A stretch of 64,000 nt of DNA, taken from Rhizobium leguminosarum bv. trifolii WSM1325. GTDB taxonomy: Bacteria; Pseudomonadota; Alphaproteobacteria; Rhizobiales; Rhizobiaceae. The stretch lies in the NCBI GenBank assembly GCA_000023185.1, contig CP001622.1, positions 3,224,001 to 3,288,000 of the forward strand, written 5' to 3'. The translations under genes and the position numbers were made by a program. Below, piece after piece: positions 54,370 through 63,216 of the stretch (within the stretch, counting starts at the first letter, position 1; every line of letters begins with the position of its first letter). A model generated the notes under the pieces. The model was not told the DNA's origin and ran no database searches. It saw only the letters and a program-made list of their open reading frames with translations.

Positions 54370-55383
54370 GTGAATACGACTGAACCATTGTCCGGCATGC
54401 CTTTTACCTTCGAAGGCAAAGCCGCAATGATGGAACGCGCGCTCGGCAGCGCCGGGATTTCGATCCTCTGCCAGGACGCCCGACTGTCGATTTTCTACGC
54501 CGAAAATCTGCCGCCGCATTTTGCAGCACTCTTTACGCCCGGCAGCAGCGACGCCGCCCTTTTCGGCGACGCCCATGGGCGATATCTGACAGCGCTGAAA
54601 CACAAGGTGCTGGAAACCGGCATCCCCAACAATGCCGAAGTCGAGATCGACGTTGACGGCGAAAGGCGCACTTATGAACTGAAGATCCAGCGCACCGGCG
54701 AACGCGGCGCATATGGACTTTTGTCCGTCATGGCTGAAGTCACCGAAAGCCGGCATCGCGAAAAAGTTCTGAAGTCGCTGCTGCGCGAACTCTCACACCG
54801 CTCGAAGAACCTCCTCGCCATCATCCAGGGCATTGCCACGCAGACGGCGCGCAACACGCTCTCTCTCGACAGCTTCCTCCTCAAGTTCCGCGGACGGCTG
54901 CAATCGCTTTCCAACTCGCAGGACCTGATCACGGATTCGAGCTGGCGTGGCGCCTATCTCTTCGAACTCGCCGAAAAGCAGTTTGCCCCCTATTGGCCGG
55001 AGACGGCCGGCTCCATGCCGATCTACGGGATCAACGCTCATCTGACGCCGAATGCCGCCGTGCATCTCGGGCTCGCCCTCCACGAACTCATCGTCAACTC
55101 CGCCTCCTTTGGCGCGATATCAGGCGGCGCCGCGTCCATCACGCTGAATTGCCGCGAAGCCATGATCAACGACAGGAAAGCGATCGAAGTCGCCTGGGCG
55201 GAAGTGCTGCATGATCAGTCGGAAGTCCACGAATTCAGCGACAACAGCTTCGGCCGCACCGTGCTGGAGCGTGTCGTGCCTTCTTCGGTCAACGGCAAGG
55301 CGGAGTTGAACCTCGTTCCCGGCCGCATCGAATATCGTCTGACCATTCCGGAAACTGAATTCGAGATCTTCAAGCGAGTGTGA
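54370..55383 (+). CDS. HWE-family sensor histidine kinase of the stress locus
   Basis: A 337-residue soluble kinase: N-terminal PAS-like domain (residues about 15-130), phosphoacceptor His in LLRELSHRSKNLLAIIQ, N box ALHELIVNSASFGA and the W-x-E of EVAWAEV that defines HWE kinases. The usual glycine-rich box is weakened (SFGRTVLERVV). Probably phosphorylates or dephosphorylates PhyR. GTG 54370 is chosen because AAGGAAAGG lies upstream; ATG 54397 is an alternative. Confidence 0.87.
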   Translation: MNTTEPLSGMPFTFEGKAAMMERALGSAGISILCQDARLSIFYAENLPPHFAALFTPGSSDAALFGDAHGRYLTALKHKVLETGIPNNAEVEIDVDGERRTYELKIQRTGERGAYGLLSVMAEVTESRHREKVLKSLLRELSHRSKNLLAIIQGIATQTARNTLSLDSFLLKFRGRLQSLSNSQDLITDSSWRGAYLFELAEKQFAPYWPETAGSMPIYGINAHLTPNAAVHLGLALHELIVNSASFGAISGGAASITLNCREAMINDRKAIEVAWAEVLHDQSEVHEFSDNSFGRTVLERVVPSSVNGKAELNLVPGRIEYRLTIPETEFEIFKRV

Positions 55384-55403
55384 AAGCCTTGGAGACAGCC
55401 AAA

Positions 55404-55443
55404 AACGGAAAAACAGCCGGTGCGAGGGCGGCGCACCGGCTGT
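55404..55443 (-). terminator. Rho-independent terminator of the small RNA candidate
   Basis: ACAGCCGGTGCG and CGCACCGGCTGT arms with a 7-base loop. The T tract (TTTTTCCGTTTTT) lies on the minus-strand side; on the plus strand the hairpin is followed by CTTCACTC, so it is not built to end the kinase transcript. Confidence 0.85.
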
Positions 55444-55531
55444 CTTCACTCACCGGGAGGGGACCGTGAGTACGTCCGGATAGTGGGTTGGGGGCGCGCA
55501 TGTTGGGTCGATGCGATCACCATCCGGATAT
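55405..55531 (-). ncRNA. Stress-controlled small RNA candidate (GsrN-like by context)
   Basis: A minus-strand transcript of about 125 nt is predicted. It begins just after an exact EcfG promoter (55562-55538). Three stem-loops follow: an 11-pair stem with one G-U (55528-55518 with 55485-55475), a stem ACTCAC/GTGAGT whose loop holds CCCCTCCC (55471-55448), and a terminator (55443-55413) with a T5 tract. The C-rich loop is complementary to Shine-Dalgarno sequences. Caulobacter GsrN is likewise sigma-T-driven and next to the stress locus. Homology is not shown, only promoter, place and architecture. Confidence 0.65.
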
Positions 55532-55537
55532 CGCAAT

Positions 55538-55562
55538 AACGACGACATCAAACTTTGGTTCC
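55538..55562 (-). promoter_or_regulatory. EcfG promoter of the small RNA candidate
   Basis: On the minus strand GGAAC-N16-CGTT, exact consensus, with no minus-strand CDS downstream. Confidence 0.8.
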
Positions 55563-55791
55563 CTGCCATCCGAAAAAAATTCGACTTTTTTGAATCTTTT
55601 TTCGGATGCCCTTCCTTCATCGCGCGCTCAGCCGTTTCACTGATATAGAGCGATTAATTTCTTCCAGCAAAAACAGTGGATTACTTGCGAGACAGCAAGA
55701 CAAAATCGTCAAAATTTTACCGTTTGATAAATTTTTAAACCTGAGTTACGCTTTCCCTCACAGGCCGTTTACCAATAATGAGGGAACTTCA
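55563..55791. other. AT-rich leader region of preT with inverted repeat
   Basis: Contains the perfect inverted repeat CATCCGAAAAAA / TTTTTTCGGATG at 55567-55608 (18-base spacer). The rest is AT-rich and without a supported gene; it presumably holds the preT promoter. Confidence 0.6.
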
Positions 55792-57153
55792 ATGGAACGA
55801 CTGGAAACGGGGATTCATGCCGGCCGGCTTTCGCCCACCGAGTATGAGGCTAATTTTTCCGATCTTCATCCGCGCCTCGACAATCATGAGGCGCTGGTCG
55901 CCGCTGACCGCTGTTATTTCTGTTACGACGCGCCATGCATGACGGCCTGTCCCACCTCGATCGACATTCCGCTGTTCATCCGCCAGATTTCGACCGGCAA
56001 TCCGATCGGCTCGGCAAAGACGATCTTCGACCAGAACATCCTTGGCGGCATGTGCGCCCGCGTCTGTCCCACCGAAGAACTCTGCGAACAGGCCTGTGTG
56101 CGCAACACGGCTGAAGAGCGGCCGGTCGAGATCGGCGGCCTGCAGCGTTATGCGACCGATGCCGCCATGCAGGCCGGCCGGCAGTTCTATGCCAGAGCCG
56201 AACCGACCGGAAAGACGATCGCCGTTGTCGGCGCCGGCCCGGCCGGCCTTGCCGCTGCCCATCGACTGGCCGTAAACGGCCATTCCGTCGTCATCTATGA
56301 TGCCAGGGAAAAGTCCGGTGGCCTCAACGAATACGGCATCGCCACCTACAAGACGGTCGACGATTTCGCCCAGAAGGAAGTCGACTACGTCCTCGCGATC
56401 GGCGGCATCGAGGTCCGGCACGGTGAGCGTCTCGGCCGCGACTTCTCGCTTTCCGATCTGCAGGCGCAATATGACGGCGTCTTCCTCGGTATCGGCCTTG
56501 CCGGCGTCAACGCGCTACGCATCGAGGGCGAGAACCTTGCAGGCGTCGACGACGCCGTCGATTTCATCGCCGCCCTCCGCCAGGCCGAAGACAAGAGCGA
56601 CATCGCCATCGGCCGCCGCGTCGTCGTCCTTGGCGGCGGCATGACGGCGATCGACGCTGCCGTGCAGGCAAAGCTGCTCGGCGCCGAGGAGGTGACGATC
56701 TGTTACCGCCGTGGCAAGGAACACATGAACGCGTCGGAATTCGAGCAGGATCTGGCAAGCTCCAAGGGCGTCATCATCCGCCACTGGCTGGCGCCGAAAT
56801 CGATCCTGTCGCAGGACGGCAAAGTCGCCGCTATCGAGGTGGAATATACAAGGATTGTCGAAGGCCGCCTGGTCGGCACCGGCGAAACCGGTGTGATTGC
56901 CGCCGACCAGATTTTCAAGGCGATCGGTCAGAGCTTTGACGCTTCTGGTCTCGGTTCGCTGCGCATGGAATCCGGCCGCATCGCTGTCGATGGCGAAGGC
57001 CATACCTCGCTCGACGGCGTCTGGGCCGGCGGCGACTGCGTCTTCGGCGGCGACGATCTCACGGTTTCCGCCGTCGCCCATGGCCGCGATGCGGCTGAAT
57101 CCATCCATCGTGCCCTCACCGCAGCAGCCGCTCCGGCTGTCGCGGTCGCTTGA
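55792..57153 (+). CDS. preT: PreT, NAD-dependent dihydropyrimidine dehydrogenase, FAD/NAD subunit
   Basis: A 453-residue flavoprotein resembling the small subunit of glutamate synthase. N-terminal cysteine clusters for iron-sulphur centres (CYFCYDAPCMTACP, CARVCPTEELCEQACV), FAD motif VVGAGPAGLAAAHRL, NAD motif VVLGGGMTAIDAA and GGDCVFGGDDLT near the end. It passes electrons from NAD(P)H to PreA to reduce uracil and thymine. ATG 55792 is preferred over 55606, where the extra residues are AT-rich and atypical. Confidence 0.92.
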   Translation: MERLETGIHAGRLSPTEYEANFSDLHPRLDNHEALVAADRCYFCYDAPCMTACPTSIDIPLFIRQISTGNPIGSAKTIFDQNILGGMCARVCPTEELCEQACVRNTAEERPVEIGGLQRYATDAAMQAGRQFYARAEPTGKTIAVVGAGPAGLAAAHRLAVNGHSVVIYDAREKSGGLNEYGIATYKTVDDFAQKEVDYVLAIGGIEVRHGERLGRDFSLSDLQAQYDGVFLGIGLAGVNALRIEGENLAGVDDAVDFIAALRQAEDKSDIAIGRRVVVLGGGMTAIDAAVQAKLLGAEEVTICYRRGKEHMNASEFEQDLASSKGVIIRHWLAPKSILSQDGKVAAIEVEYTRIVEGRLVGTGETGVIAADQIFKAIGQSFDASGLGSLRMESGRIAVDGEGHTSLDGVWAGGDCVFGGDDLTVSAVAHGRDAAESIHRALTAAAAPAVAVA

Positions 57154-57168
57154 AGGGGAGAATGAACA

Positions 57169-58482
57169 ATGGCTGATCTCCGCAATAATTTCGTCGGCAT
57201 CAAGTCCCCCAACCCGTTCTGGCTGGCGTCTGCGCCGCCGACCGACAAGGCCTACAATGTCGAGCGCGCCTTCAAGGCCGGCTGGGGCGGCGTGGTCTGG
57301 AAGACACTCGGCGAGGAAGGCCCACCCGTCGTCAACGTCAACGGCCCGCGCTACGGTGCGATCTGGGGCGCCGACCGCCGCCTGCTCGGTCTGAACAACA
57401 TCGAGCTCATCACCGACCGCGACCTCTACACCAACCTGCGAGAGATGAAGCAGGTGAAGATGAACTGGCCGGACCGGGCGCTGATCGCCTCGATCATGGT
57501 ACCCTGCGAGGAAGAGGCCTGGAAGGCGATCCTGCCCTTGGTCGAAGAGACCGGCGCCGACGGTATCGAGCTCAATTTCGGCTGTCCGCACGGCATGTCG
57601 GAGCGCGGCATGGGCTCGGCGGTCGGCCAGGTGCCTGAGTATATCGAGATGGTCGTGCGCTGGTGCAAGCAGTACACCCGCATGCCCGTCATCACCAAGC
57701 TGACGCCCAACATTAGCGATATCCGCCGCCCCGCCCGCGCCGCCAAGGCCGGCGGCACCGATGCCGTCTCGCTGATCAACACGATCAATTCGATCGTCTC
57801 CGTCGATCTCGACAACTTCGCCCCCAACCCGACGGTCGGCGGCAAGGGCAGCCATGGCGGTTATTGCGGCCCGGCGGTAAAGCCGATCGCGCTCAACATG
57901 GTGGCCGAGATCGCCCGCGATCCGGAAACCTACGGCCTGCCGATCTCGGGCATCGGCGGCATCACCACCTGGCGCGACGCGGCCGAATTCCTCGTGCTCG
58001 GCTCCGGCAACGTCCAGGTCTGCACGGCGGCGATGACCTACGGCTTCAAGATCGTCCAGGAGATGATCACTGGCCTCTCCGACTGGATGGACGAAAAGGG
58101 CCACCGCAGCCTCGACGACATTACCGGCCGCGCCGTGCCCAACGTCACCGACTGGCAATATCTCAACCTCAACTACATCGCCAAGGCGAAGATCGACCAG
58201 GACGCCTGCATCAAATGCGGCCGCTGCTACATCGCCTGCGAGGATACCTCGCACCAGGCGATCACCAACTTCGTCGATGGCGCTCGCCATTTCGAGGTGG
58301 TGGACGAGGAATGCGTCGGCTGCAATCTCTGCGTCAGCGTCTGCCCGGTCGAGAACTGCATCACCATGGAGCAGCTTCCCGCCGGCGCCCTCGACAAGCG
58401 CACCGGCCGCGTGGTCGATCCGAACTATGCCAACTGGACCACGCACCCGAACAACCCGATGGCCCGGCAGGCGGCGGAGTAG
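57169..58482 (+). CDS. preA: PreA, dihydropyrimidine dehydrogenase catalytic subunit
   Basis: A 437-residue protein: TIM-barrel FMN domain with NPFWLASAPPTDKAYNVERA, LNFGCPHGMSERGMG (catalytic Cys in GCPHG) and GIGGITTWRDA; C-terminal ferredoxin domain with two CxxCxxC clusters (CIKCGRCYIAC, CVGCNLCVSVCP). It reduces pyrimidines in the reductive degradation path. Sixteen bases after preT. Confidence 0.95.
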   Translation: MADLRNNFVGIKSPNPFWLASAPPTDKAYNVERAFKAGWGGVVWKTLGEEGPPVVNVNGPRYGAIWGADRRLLGLNNIELITDRDLYTNLREMKQVKMNWPDRALIASIMVPCEEEAWKAILPLVEETGADGIELNFGCPHGMSERGMGSAVGQVPEYIEMVVRWCKQYTRMPVITKLTPNISDIRRPARAAKAGGTDAVSLINTINSIVSVDLDNFAPNPTVGGKGSHGGYCGPAVKPIALNMVAEIARDPETYGLPISGIGGITTWRDAAEFLVLGSGNVQVCTAAMTYGFKIVQEMITGLSDWMDEKGHRSLDDITGRAVPNVTDWQYLNLNYIAKAKIDQDACIKCGRCYIACEDTSHQAITNFVDGARHFEVVDEECVGCNLCVSVCPVENCITMEQLPAGALDKRTGRVVDPNYANWTTHPNNPMARQAAE

Positions 58483-58527
58483 GGATCTGCAACGCCGCGG
58501 AAAGACGCGGCATGTCGTGACCTGTGA

Positions 58528-58560
58528 AAACGGCGCCCTTCGCGGAAGGACGCCGTTTGC
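58528..58560 (+). terminator. Rho-independent terminator of preA
   Basis: AAACGGCG and CGCCGTTT arms around a 15-base loop, followed by GCTGTTTGTGG. Confidence 0.65.
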
Positions 58561-58589
58561 TGTTTGTGGTCAGTCCATGCGATTGCGGA

Positions 58590-59204
58590 TCACAGCTTGA
58601 AACTCTTGACTTCGTTGCCTCTCTCGATGGTTCGGTTGGCGATGAAGCGCCCGGATTTGGCCGCCTCCTGCTTCTCCACTTCGAGATGGCGCAGCATTGC
58701 CTCCAGACGCCGGAGCGCCAGGGCCTTGTTGCGATGCTGGGAACGCTCATCGCGCGCGGTCGCGACAAGACCCGTAGGCCGATGCAGGACGCGAACCGCA
58801 CTGTCGGTCGTATTCTGGTGCTGCCCGCCCGGTCCGCCGGCTCTCAGCGTCTCGAAACGCAGGTCGGCTGGATCAATCGTCACCTCGCCGCCTTCCGGTT
58901 TTGTATCGATACGCTGAACCGAGACATACCAGTTCTGCCGTTTGTGACCCGGACGCACCTGGCTCTTGAAGGTAAAACGGATCGTCCCGCAATAGTCATT
59001 GGCAATCTGCTCCGCCTCGAAACCATTGAGGCTGACGATTGCCGACTTTGCACCGTGCTGATCCGGCATCGGGCCAAGATTGGTTTCGAAAGAGCACCCG
59101 AGCCGTACAGCCTCCCGCTCGAGAATGCCGAGAAGCGCCGCCAGCGCCATGCGGCATTCCACCGGGCCGTTGCCTGCGGTAATGAGAAGATCAATAGCGC
59201 TCAT
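58590..59204 (-). CDS. prfH: PrfH, peptide chain release factor H
   Basis: A 204-residue RF-like protein carrying the peptidyl-hydrolysis motif GGPGGQ (RAGGPGGQHQNTTDSAVRV split) but no stop-codon-recognition domain. PrfH acts on ribosomes with damaged 16S rRNA decoding or tail regions and works with RtcB2. ATG 59204 is preferred over 59309; it overlaps the rtcB stop by 14 bases. Confidence 0.9.
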   Translation of the reverse strand: MSAIDLLITAGNGPVECRMALAALLGILEREAVRLGCSFETNLGPMPDQHGAKSAIVSLNGFEAEQIANDYCGTIRFTFKSQVRPGHKRQNWYVSVQRIDTKPEGGEVTIDPADLRFETLRAGGPGGQHQNTTDSAVRVLHRPTGLVATARDERSQHRNKALALRRLEAMLRHLEVEKQEAAKSGRFIANRTIERGNEVKSFKL

Positions 59205-60414
59205 GGCCACGTCCTCCTTCCCTGCGATATTCAGGTTTTCGCCGGCGCTGCTCAACTTCCGCTTCATCAACCGCCTTCTTGAAGGTGACAAGCGGCCGAA
59301 AGCTGGCAAGCCTCACGACCAGGCTCTCATTTTCCAGATCGGTCACCACCTGCCCGGCATCCTTGTATGCGGATGCCGCCTCCTCGACGACAAGGGAGCG
59401 ATCGTCGCAGATGGCGATACCGCCCCAGGAATTGCGCAACAGCTGTTCTCGTTCGGAGCGATTGCGGCCGACACGCCCGTGCATGGTGGCGCGGTCATAT
59501 TTGCGACCGGCCCCGTGAGAGATGCCATCCAGCGAACGGGCAACGCCAGCGCTCGGACGAACCACATAACTGAGGCTCGCTCGAGATCCCGCAATCGGCG
59601 CAAGTTTGCCCGATACGACCGCTGCCGCACCCTTGTAGTGCACAAACCCACGATCGGACGGGCGAATGAGATTGTGCGGCACGTCGGCGATGAGACGCAG
59701 ATCGACATGAAGCGCTGCGGCCGCCCGTTCTGCGATCAGTCGTCGGTTCAACGATGCCCAGGCAACGCACTGGTCATGGCGCATAAGCCAGGCGGTGCCG
59801 GCCTCAGAACCGGAAGCAAGACCGGCTGCGAGCCCCGAATGAGCGGCCACCATCTCCGAGAATATGGTGGCACCAAGAGAGCGCGAACCGGAATGAACCA
59901 GCAGATAGAGCCCCTGATCATCGAGTCCCTCGGCAGATCCGCCTTCGGCGAGATCCTCCACAGCCTGCAACTCGCAGAAATGATTGCCGCCGCCGATCGT
60001 GCCAAGCGCACCGGGTGTCAGATCGGTGGACAGACCTGCCTCCGCGAGAAGTTCCGCGGCATCTCCGATCGCCTGCGTTTCAAACCGGCGAAGCCGTTCC
60101 GCCGCCCTGTCGATCTTCAGTTTGCGCAACGGAAGATCCAGGCCGAAGAGCGACATGCCGCAACCGATATCATTGCCGATCAACAGCGGGTGCAGCCGGG
60201 ACGACAACAATGCCACGCCAGTCGCACCATATTTTCCGGGGTGCAGATCTGGAAAGGCGGCGATTTCCATAACACCCGGCAGGCGGGACATTTCGTCAAG
60301 TTGGTCTAAAGCGGCGCCTTCGATCCAGGCGCTACCGGAAAAGAAACGATTGATGACCGCCGGATGTGCCGACGACGTCATCGGGGAGCTTTCGCTCCCA
60401 ATGAAATTGCCCAT
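59191..60414 (-). CDS. rtcB: RtcB-family RNA ligase paired with PrfH
   Basis: A 407-residue 3'-phosphate RNA ligase of the PrfH-linked RtcB2 group. Metal and guanylylation residues are intact: NDIGCGMSLFG, GGGNHFCEL, VHSGSRSLG, DVPHNLI and the nucleotidyl His in SHGAGRKY. In E. coli the RtcB2-PrfH pair repairs 16S rRNA cleaved by toxins. The overlapping prfH start supports co-expression. ATG 60414 chosen; 60474 adds unlikely residues. Confidence 0.9.
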   Translation of the reverse strand: MGNFIGSESSPMTSSAHPAVINRFFSGSAWIEGAALDQLDEMSRLPGVMEIAAFPDLHPGKYGATGVALLSSRLHPLLIGNDIGCGMSLFGLDLPLRKLKIDRAAERLRRFETQAIGDAAELLAEAGLSTDLTPGALGTIGGGNHFCELQAVEDLAEGGSAEGLDDQGLYLLVHSGSRSLGATIFSEMVAAHSGLAAGLASGSEAGTAWLMRHDQCVAWASLNRRLIAERAAAALHVDLRLIADVPHNLIRPSDRGFVHYKGAAAVVSGKLAPIAGSRASLSYVVRPSAGVARSLDGISHGAGRKYDRATMHGRVGRNRSEREQLLRNSWGGIAICDDRSLVVEEAASAYKDAGQVVTDLENESLVVRLASFRPLVTFKKAVDEAEVEQRRRKPEYRREGGRGHERY

Positions 60415-60612
60415 GATAATGAACCTGGATATGAGTGGTCTTTCATCGCCAAAACGGCGATGTTCAACCGGCATTCATCGGCCCGTTGGCCGAGTTAAGC
60501 CGAAACCCTCTCGGGGCGTGCTGAGATATTCGTCATCGTGGCGCTCCCTTTCCAGAAACATCGAGAGCGCCCACTTAGGTGAAATGGCAAGGAAATGCAA
60601 GCATGGGATGCT

Positions 60613-61614
60613 CTAACCGCCGAATGACTTCCGATAGGCATGCGGGCTCGTCCCCAGTCGCCTGCGAAAGTGATGCCGCATGGTCGCCAGTGTTCCAAAG
60701 CCGCTGGCGGCGGCGATGTCATCGAGCGAAACAGCAAGTTCCTTCTCCAGCAGATCGCGAGCATGGCGCAGCCTCTCCTTCAGCAGCCATTCGCCGACGC
60801 TGAGGCCCGTCGTCGCTTCGAAGCGCCGCTGGAAGGTGCGCATGCTCATGCCGGCTCTTTTCGCAAGCAGGCTGATCGGCTGGTCCTCGGAAAAGCTTTC
60901 GCGCATCCATTCGATCAGCGGCCCGAGGCGGATGCCCTCGCGTTCCTCGGGAACCGGCGCGTGAATGAACTGCGCCTGTCCGCCTTCGCGGTGCGGCGGC
61001 ACGACGAGGCGGCGGGCGACGCTGTTTGCGGCCTCCGAACCGAAGTCGCCGCGCACCACATGCAGGCAGAGATCGATGCCGGCAGCACTGCCCGCCGCCG
61101 TCAGCAGGCTGCCCTCGTCCATGTAGAGAACGTCGGCATCGACTGCGATATCGGGATAACGCGCGGCGATCGAGGCGACATAACGCCAATGTGTCGTCGC
61201 CCTGCGGTTGGCAAGCAGCCCCGATCCGGCAAGAACCGCAACACCCGAGCAGAGCGACATGACGCGCGCGCCGCGCTGATGCGCTGCCCTGAGCGCTGCG
61301 GCGAGAGGTTCCGGCACCGGCGCATCGATTGCCCGCCAGCCGGGCACGACAATCAGGTCCGCCTCATCAAGCACTTCCAGTCCGTTGTCGACTGCGACCG
61401 TCAGCCCTCCCGCTGCGCGAAGCGGACCCGGTTCGATACCGCAGACCGAGAAGCGATACCAACCTTCGCCCATCTCAGGGCGTGGCAGGCCGAAGACCTC
61501 GTAGGCGATGCCGAATTCGAAGGTGCAGAGCCCGTCATAGGCAAGCGCGGCGACCAGCGGTCCTTTTGTCTGCTGCGGCGATGAGTTTGGCATGATCTTT
61601 ACGCTGTCGGTCAT
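60613..61614 (-). CDS. GlxA-family AraC regulator (DJ-1/PfpI plus HTH)
   Basis: A 333-residue regulator: N-terminal DJ-1/PfpI-like domain (residues about 15-180) with the elbow Cys in SLCSGVAVLA, and a C-terminal AraC double helix-turn-helix (LAKRAGMSMRTFQRRFEAT, DDIAAASGFGTLATM). Such proteins respond to small molecules such as choline derivatives or carnitine. Divergent from the rhodanese gene. ATG 61614 is the first true ATG. Confidence 0.88.
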   Translation of the reverse strand: MTDSVKIMPNSSPQQTKGPLVAALAYDGLCTFEFGIAYEVFGLPRPEMGEGWYRFSVCGIEPGPLRAAGGLTVAVDNGLEVLDEADLIVVPGWRAIDAPVPEPLAAALRAAHQRGARVMSLCSGVAVLAGSGLLANRRATTHWRYVASIAARYPDIAVDADVLYMDEGSLLTAAGSAAGIDLCLHVVRGDFGSEAANSVARRLVVPPHREGGQAQFIHAPVPEEREGIRLGPLIEWMRESFSEDQPISLLAKRAGMSMRTFQRRFEATTGLSVGEWLLKERLRHARDLLEKELAVSLDDIAAASGFGTLATMRHHFRRRLGTSPHAYRKSFGG

Positions 61615-61681
61615 GATGGCCAATTTCGTAAAGCTCTAGCATCGGCGATACCAGGCGGCAACTTCAGAAAAAGGAAGACCG

Positions 61682-62092
61682 ATGCTAAGCCCCGTTTCCC
61701 AAATACCTGCTGCAGCTCCGGATGCCGCTGTCGCTCACTTTGCCGCCAAGCTTGCCTTCGAAACCGATTGCTCCGACGTGCATGCCGCCTTTGCGGCCGG
61801 CAAAGTCGATTTCGTTCTCCTCGATGTGCGCTCGCCGCAGCTCTTCGCAGAATCCCATATTCCAGGAGCGATCAACCTGCCGCACGGCAAGATGACGGCA
61901 CACCGCATGTCGACATGGGCAAGCGATACGCTGTTCGTCGTCTATTGCGCCGGCCCGCATTGCAACGGCGCCGACAAGGCTGCCTTCCGCCTCGCCAGTC
62001 TTGGCCTCCAGGCCAAGCTGTTGATCGGCGGCATGACCGGCTGGGCCGATGAAGGCTTCGCCTTCGAACAGGGCGTCCCCGCTGCCGCCTGA
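61682..62092 (+). CDS. Rhodanese-like sulphurtransferase
   Basis: A 136-residue single-domain rhodanese: VDFVLLDVRSPQLFAESHIP, GAINLPHGK and the catalytic loop YCAGPHCNGADKA. Divergent from the GlxA-type regulator, which is likely its controller; sulphur-transfer target unknown. Confidence 0.87.
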   Translation: MLSPVSQIPAAAPDAAVAHFAAKLAFETDCSDVHAAFAAGKVDFVLLDVRSPQLFAESHIPGAINLPHGKMTAHRMSTWASDTLFVVYCAGPHCNGADKAAFRLASLGLQAKLLIGGMTGWADEGFAFEQGVPAAA

Positions 62093-62098
62093 TCGGCC

Positions 62099-62138
62099 TC
62101 CCGTCTCCCCCTTACAATTATACGGCGGGGAGACGGGA
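62099..62138. terminator. Convergent terminator hairpin
   Basis: CCCGTCTCCCC and GGGGAGACGGG arms around an AT-rich loop between the convergent rhodanese and oxidoreductase genes. Confidence 0.55.
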
Positions 62139-62149
62139 ATTCGCCGCCG

Positions 62150-63172
62150 TCAGAACTCGACGACCACCTTGCCGAAGGGCCCGCGATAGAGATGATCGAG
62201 CGCCTCAGGGAATTCGTTGAAGGCATAACGCTTGTCGATCACAGGCTTCAGCCCGGTCTGGTCGATTGCCCGCACGAGGTCTTCCAGCGCACGGCGATGG
62301 CCGACGGATATGCCCTGCACAACCGGCGCCTTGAGCAGCAGCGGGCCGGCCGGGCCGGAAACCTCGAAACCCTCGAGCACGCCGATCACGGAAATGCGGC
62401 CATTGATCGCCACCGCCTTCAGCGCCTGGCCGAGATGCGGGCCGCCGACGATCTCAAGCACGTGATCGGCGCCATAGCCGCCGGTCAACTGATAGAGTTG
62501 CTCAACCCAGTCGCCCTCATGGCGGTTGATCGCGTGATCGGCGCCGAGGGCAACGGCGCGGCCGAGCTTCTCGGCACTACCTGATGTGATGAAGACCTCC
62601 GCGCCATGCGCCTTGGCGATCTGCAGACCGAAGAGCGCCACACCGCCGGTGCCTTGCACCAGAACCTTGTCGCCGGCCTTCAGACCGCCGCGTTCGATCA
62701 GCGCGAACCAGGCAGTCAGCCCGGCGCAGGGTAAGGTGCTCGCCTGCGCCGCGTCGAGCGTGTCAGGTGCACGCGAATACCATTCTTCGGAAAGCACGGT
62801 GTATTGCGAGAGGACGCCGGGATAGAAGCCGCCGCGCGTCTTGTAAGGTGGCGTGCGCGCATCGCCCAAGCCGCGTCCGTCGATCCAGTCGGGCGAAAAC
62901 GTCGAGATGACACGATCGCCCGGCTTGAAACGGCTGACCTCGGGTCCGACTGCCTCGACGACTCCTGCCATATCGGAAGCGGGCACGAAGGGAAATTGCA
63001 GCGGCAACCCCATGCCGCTCTCCAGCACCAGCCGGTCGCGGAAATTGAGCGAGACGGCTTCCGTCCGGACCAGAACCCTGTTTCCCGAAACCGGTTCGAG
63101 CCTCCGCTCGCCGATCGTCAGCTGGCGCTCCGGTCCAACCGCGTCGATCTGCCATTGCCGTGTCGTCTGCAT
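62150..63172 (-). CDS. Zinc-independent quinone-oxidoreductase-like MDR protein
   Basis: A 340-residue medium-chain dehydrogenase/reductase: N-terminal GroES-like domain (FVPASDMAGVVEAVG, GDRVIST) and Rossmann motif VLVQGTGGVALFGLQIA. The structural zinc cysteines are absent, so it belongs with quinone oxidoreductases and enoyl reductases. Divergent from a LysR gene, the probable regulator. Confidence 0.88.
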   Translation of the reverse strand: MQTTRQWQIDAVGPERQLTIGERRLEPVSGNRVLVRTEAVSLNFRDRLVLESGMGLPLQFPFVPASDMAGVVEAVGPEVSRFKPGDRVISTFSPDWIDGRGLGDARTPPYKTRGGFYPGVLSQYTVLSEEWYSRAPDTLDAAQASTLPCAGLTAWFALIERGGLKAGDKVLVQGTGGVALFGLQIAKAHGAEVFITSGSAEKLGRAVALGADHAINRHEGDWVEQLYQLTGGYGADHVLEIVGGPHLGQALKAVAINGRISVIGVLEGFEVSGPAGPLLLKAPVVQGISVGHRRALEDLVRAIDQTGLKPVIDKRYAFNEFPEALDHLYRGPFGKVVVEF

Positions 63173-63216
63173 TGTCTTGCTCCTTGTTCATTGCAGGGAG
63201 GACAAGGATATCGTTG

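Noticed and set aside
55413..55443. Hairpin as terminator of the histidine kinase transcript
   Set aside because: The T tract lies on the minus-strand side only, so I assign it to the small RNA candidate.
56515..58446. 643-codon open frame antisense to preT/preA
   Set aside because: Covers two well-supported genes and has a composition typical of reverse-frame translation.
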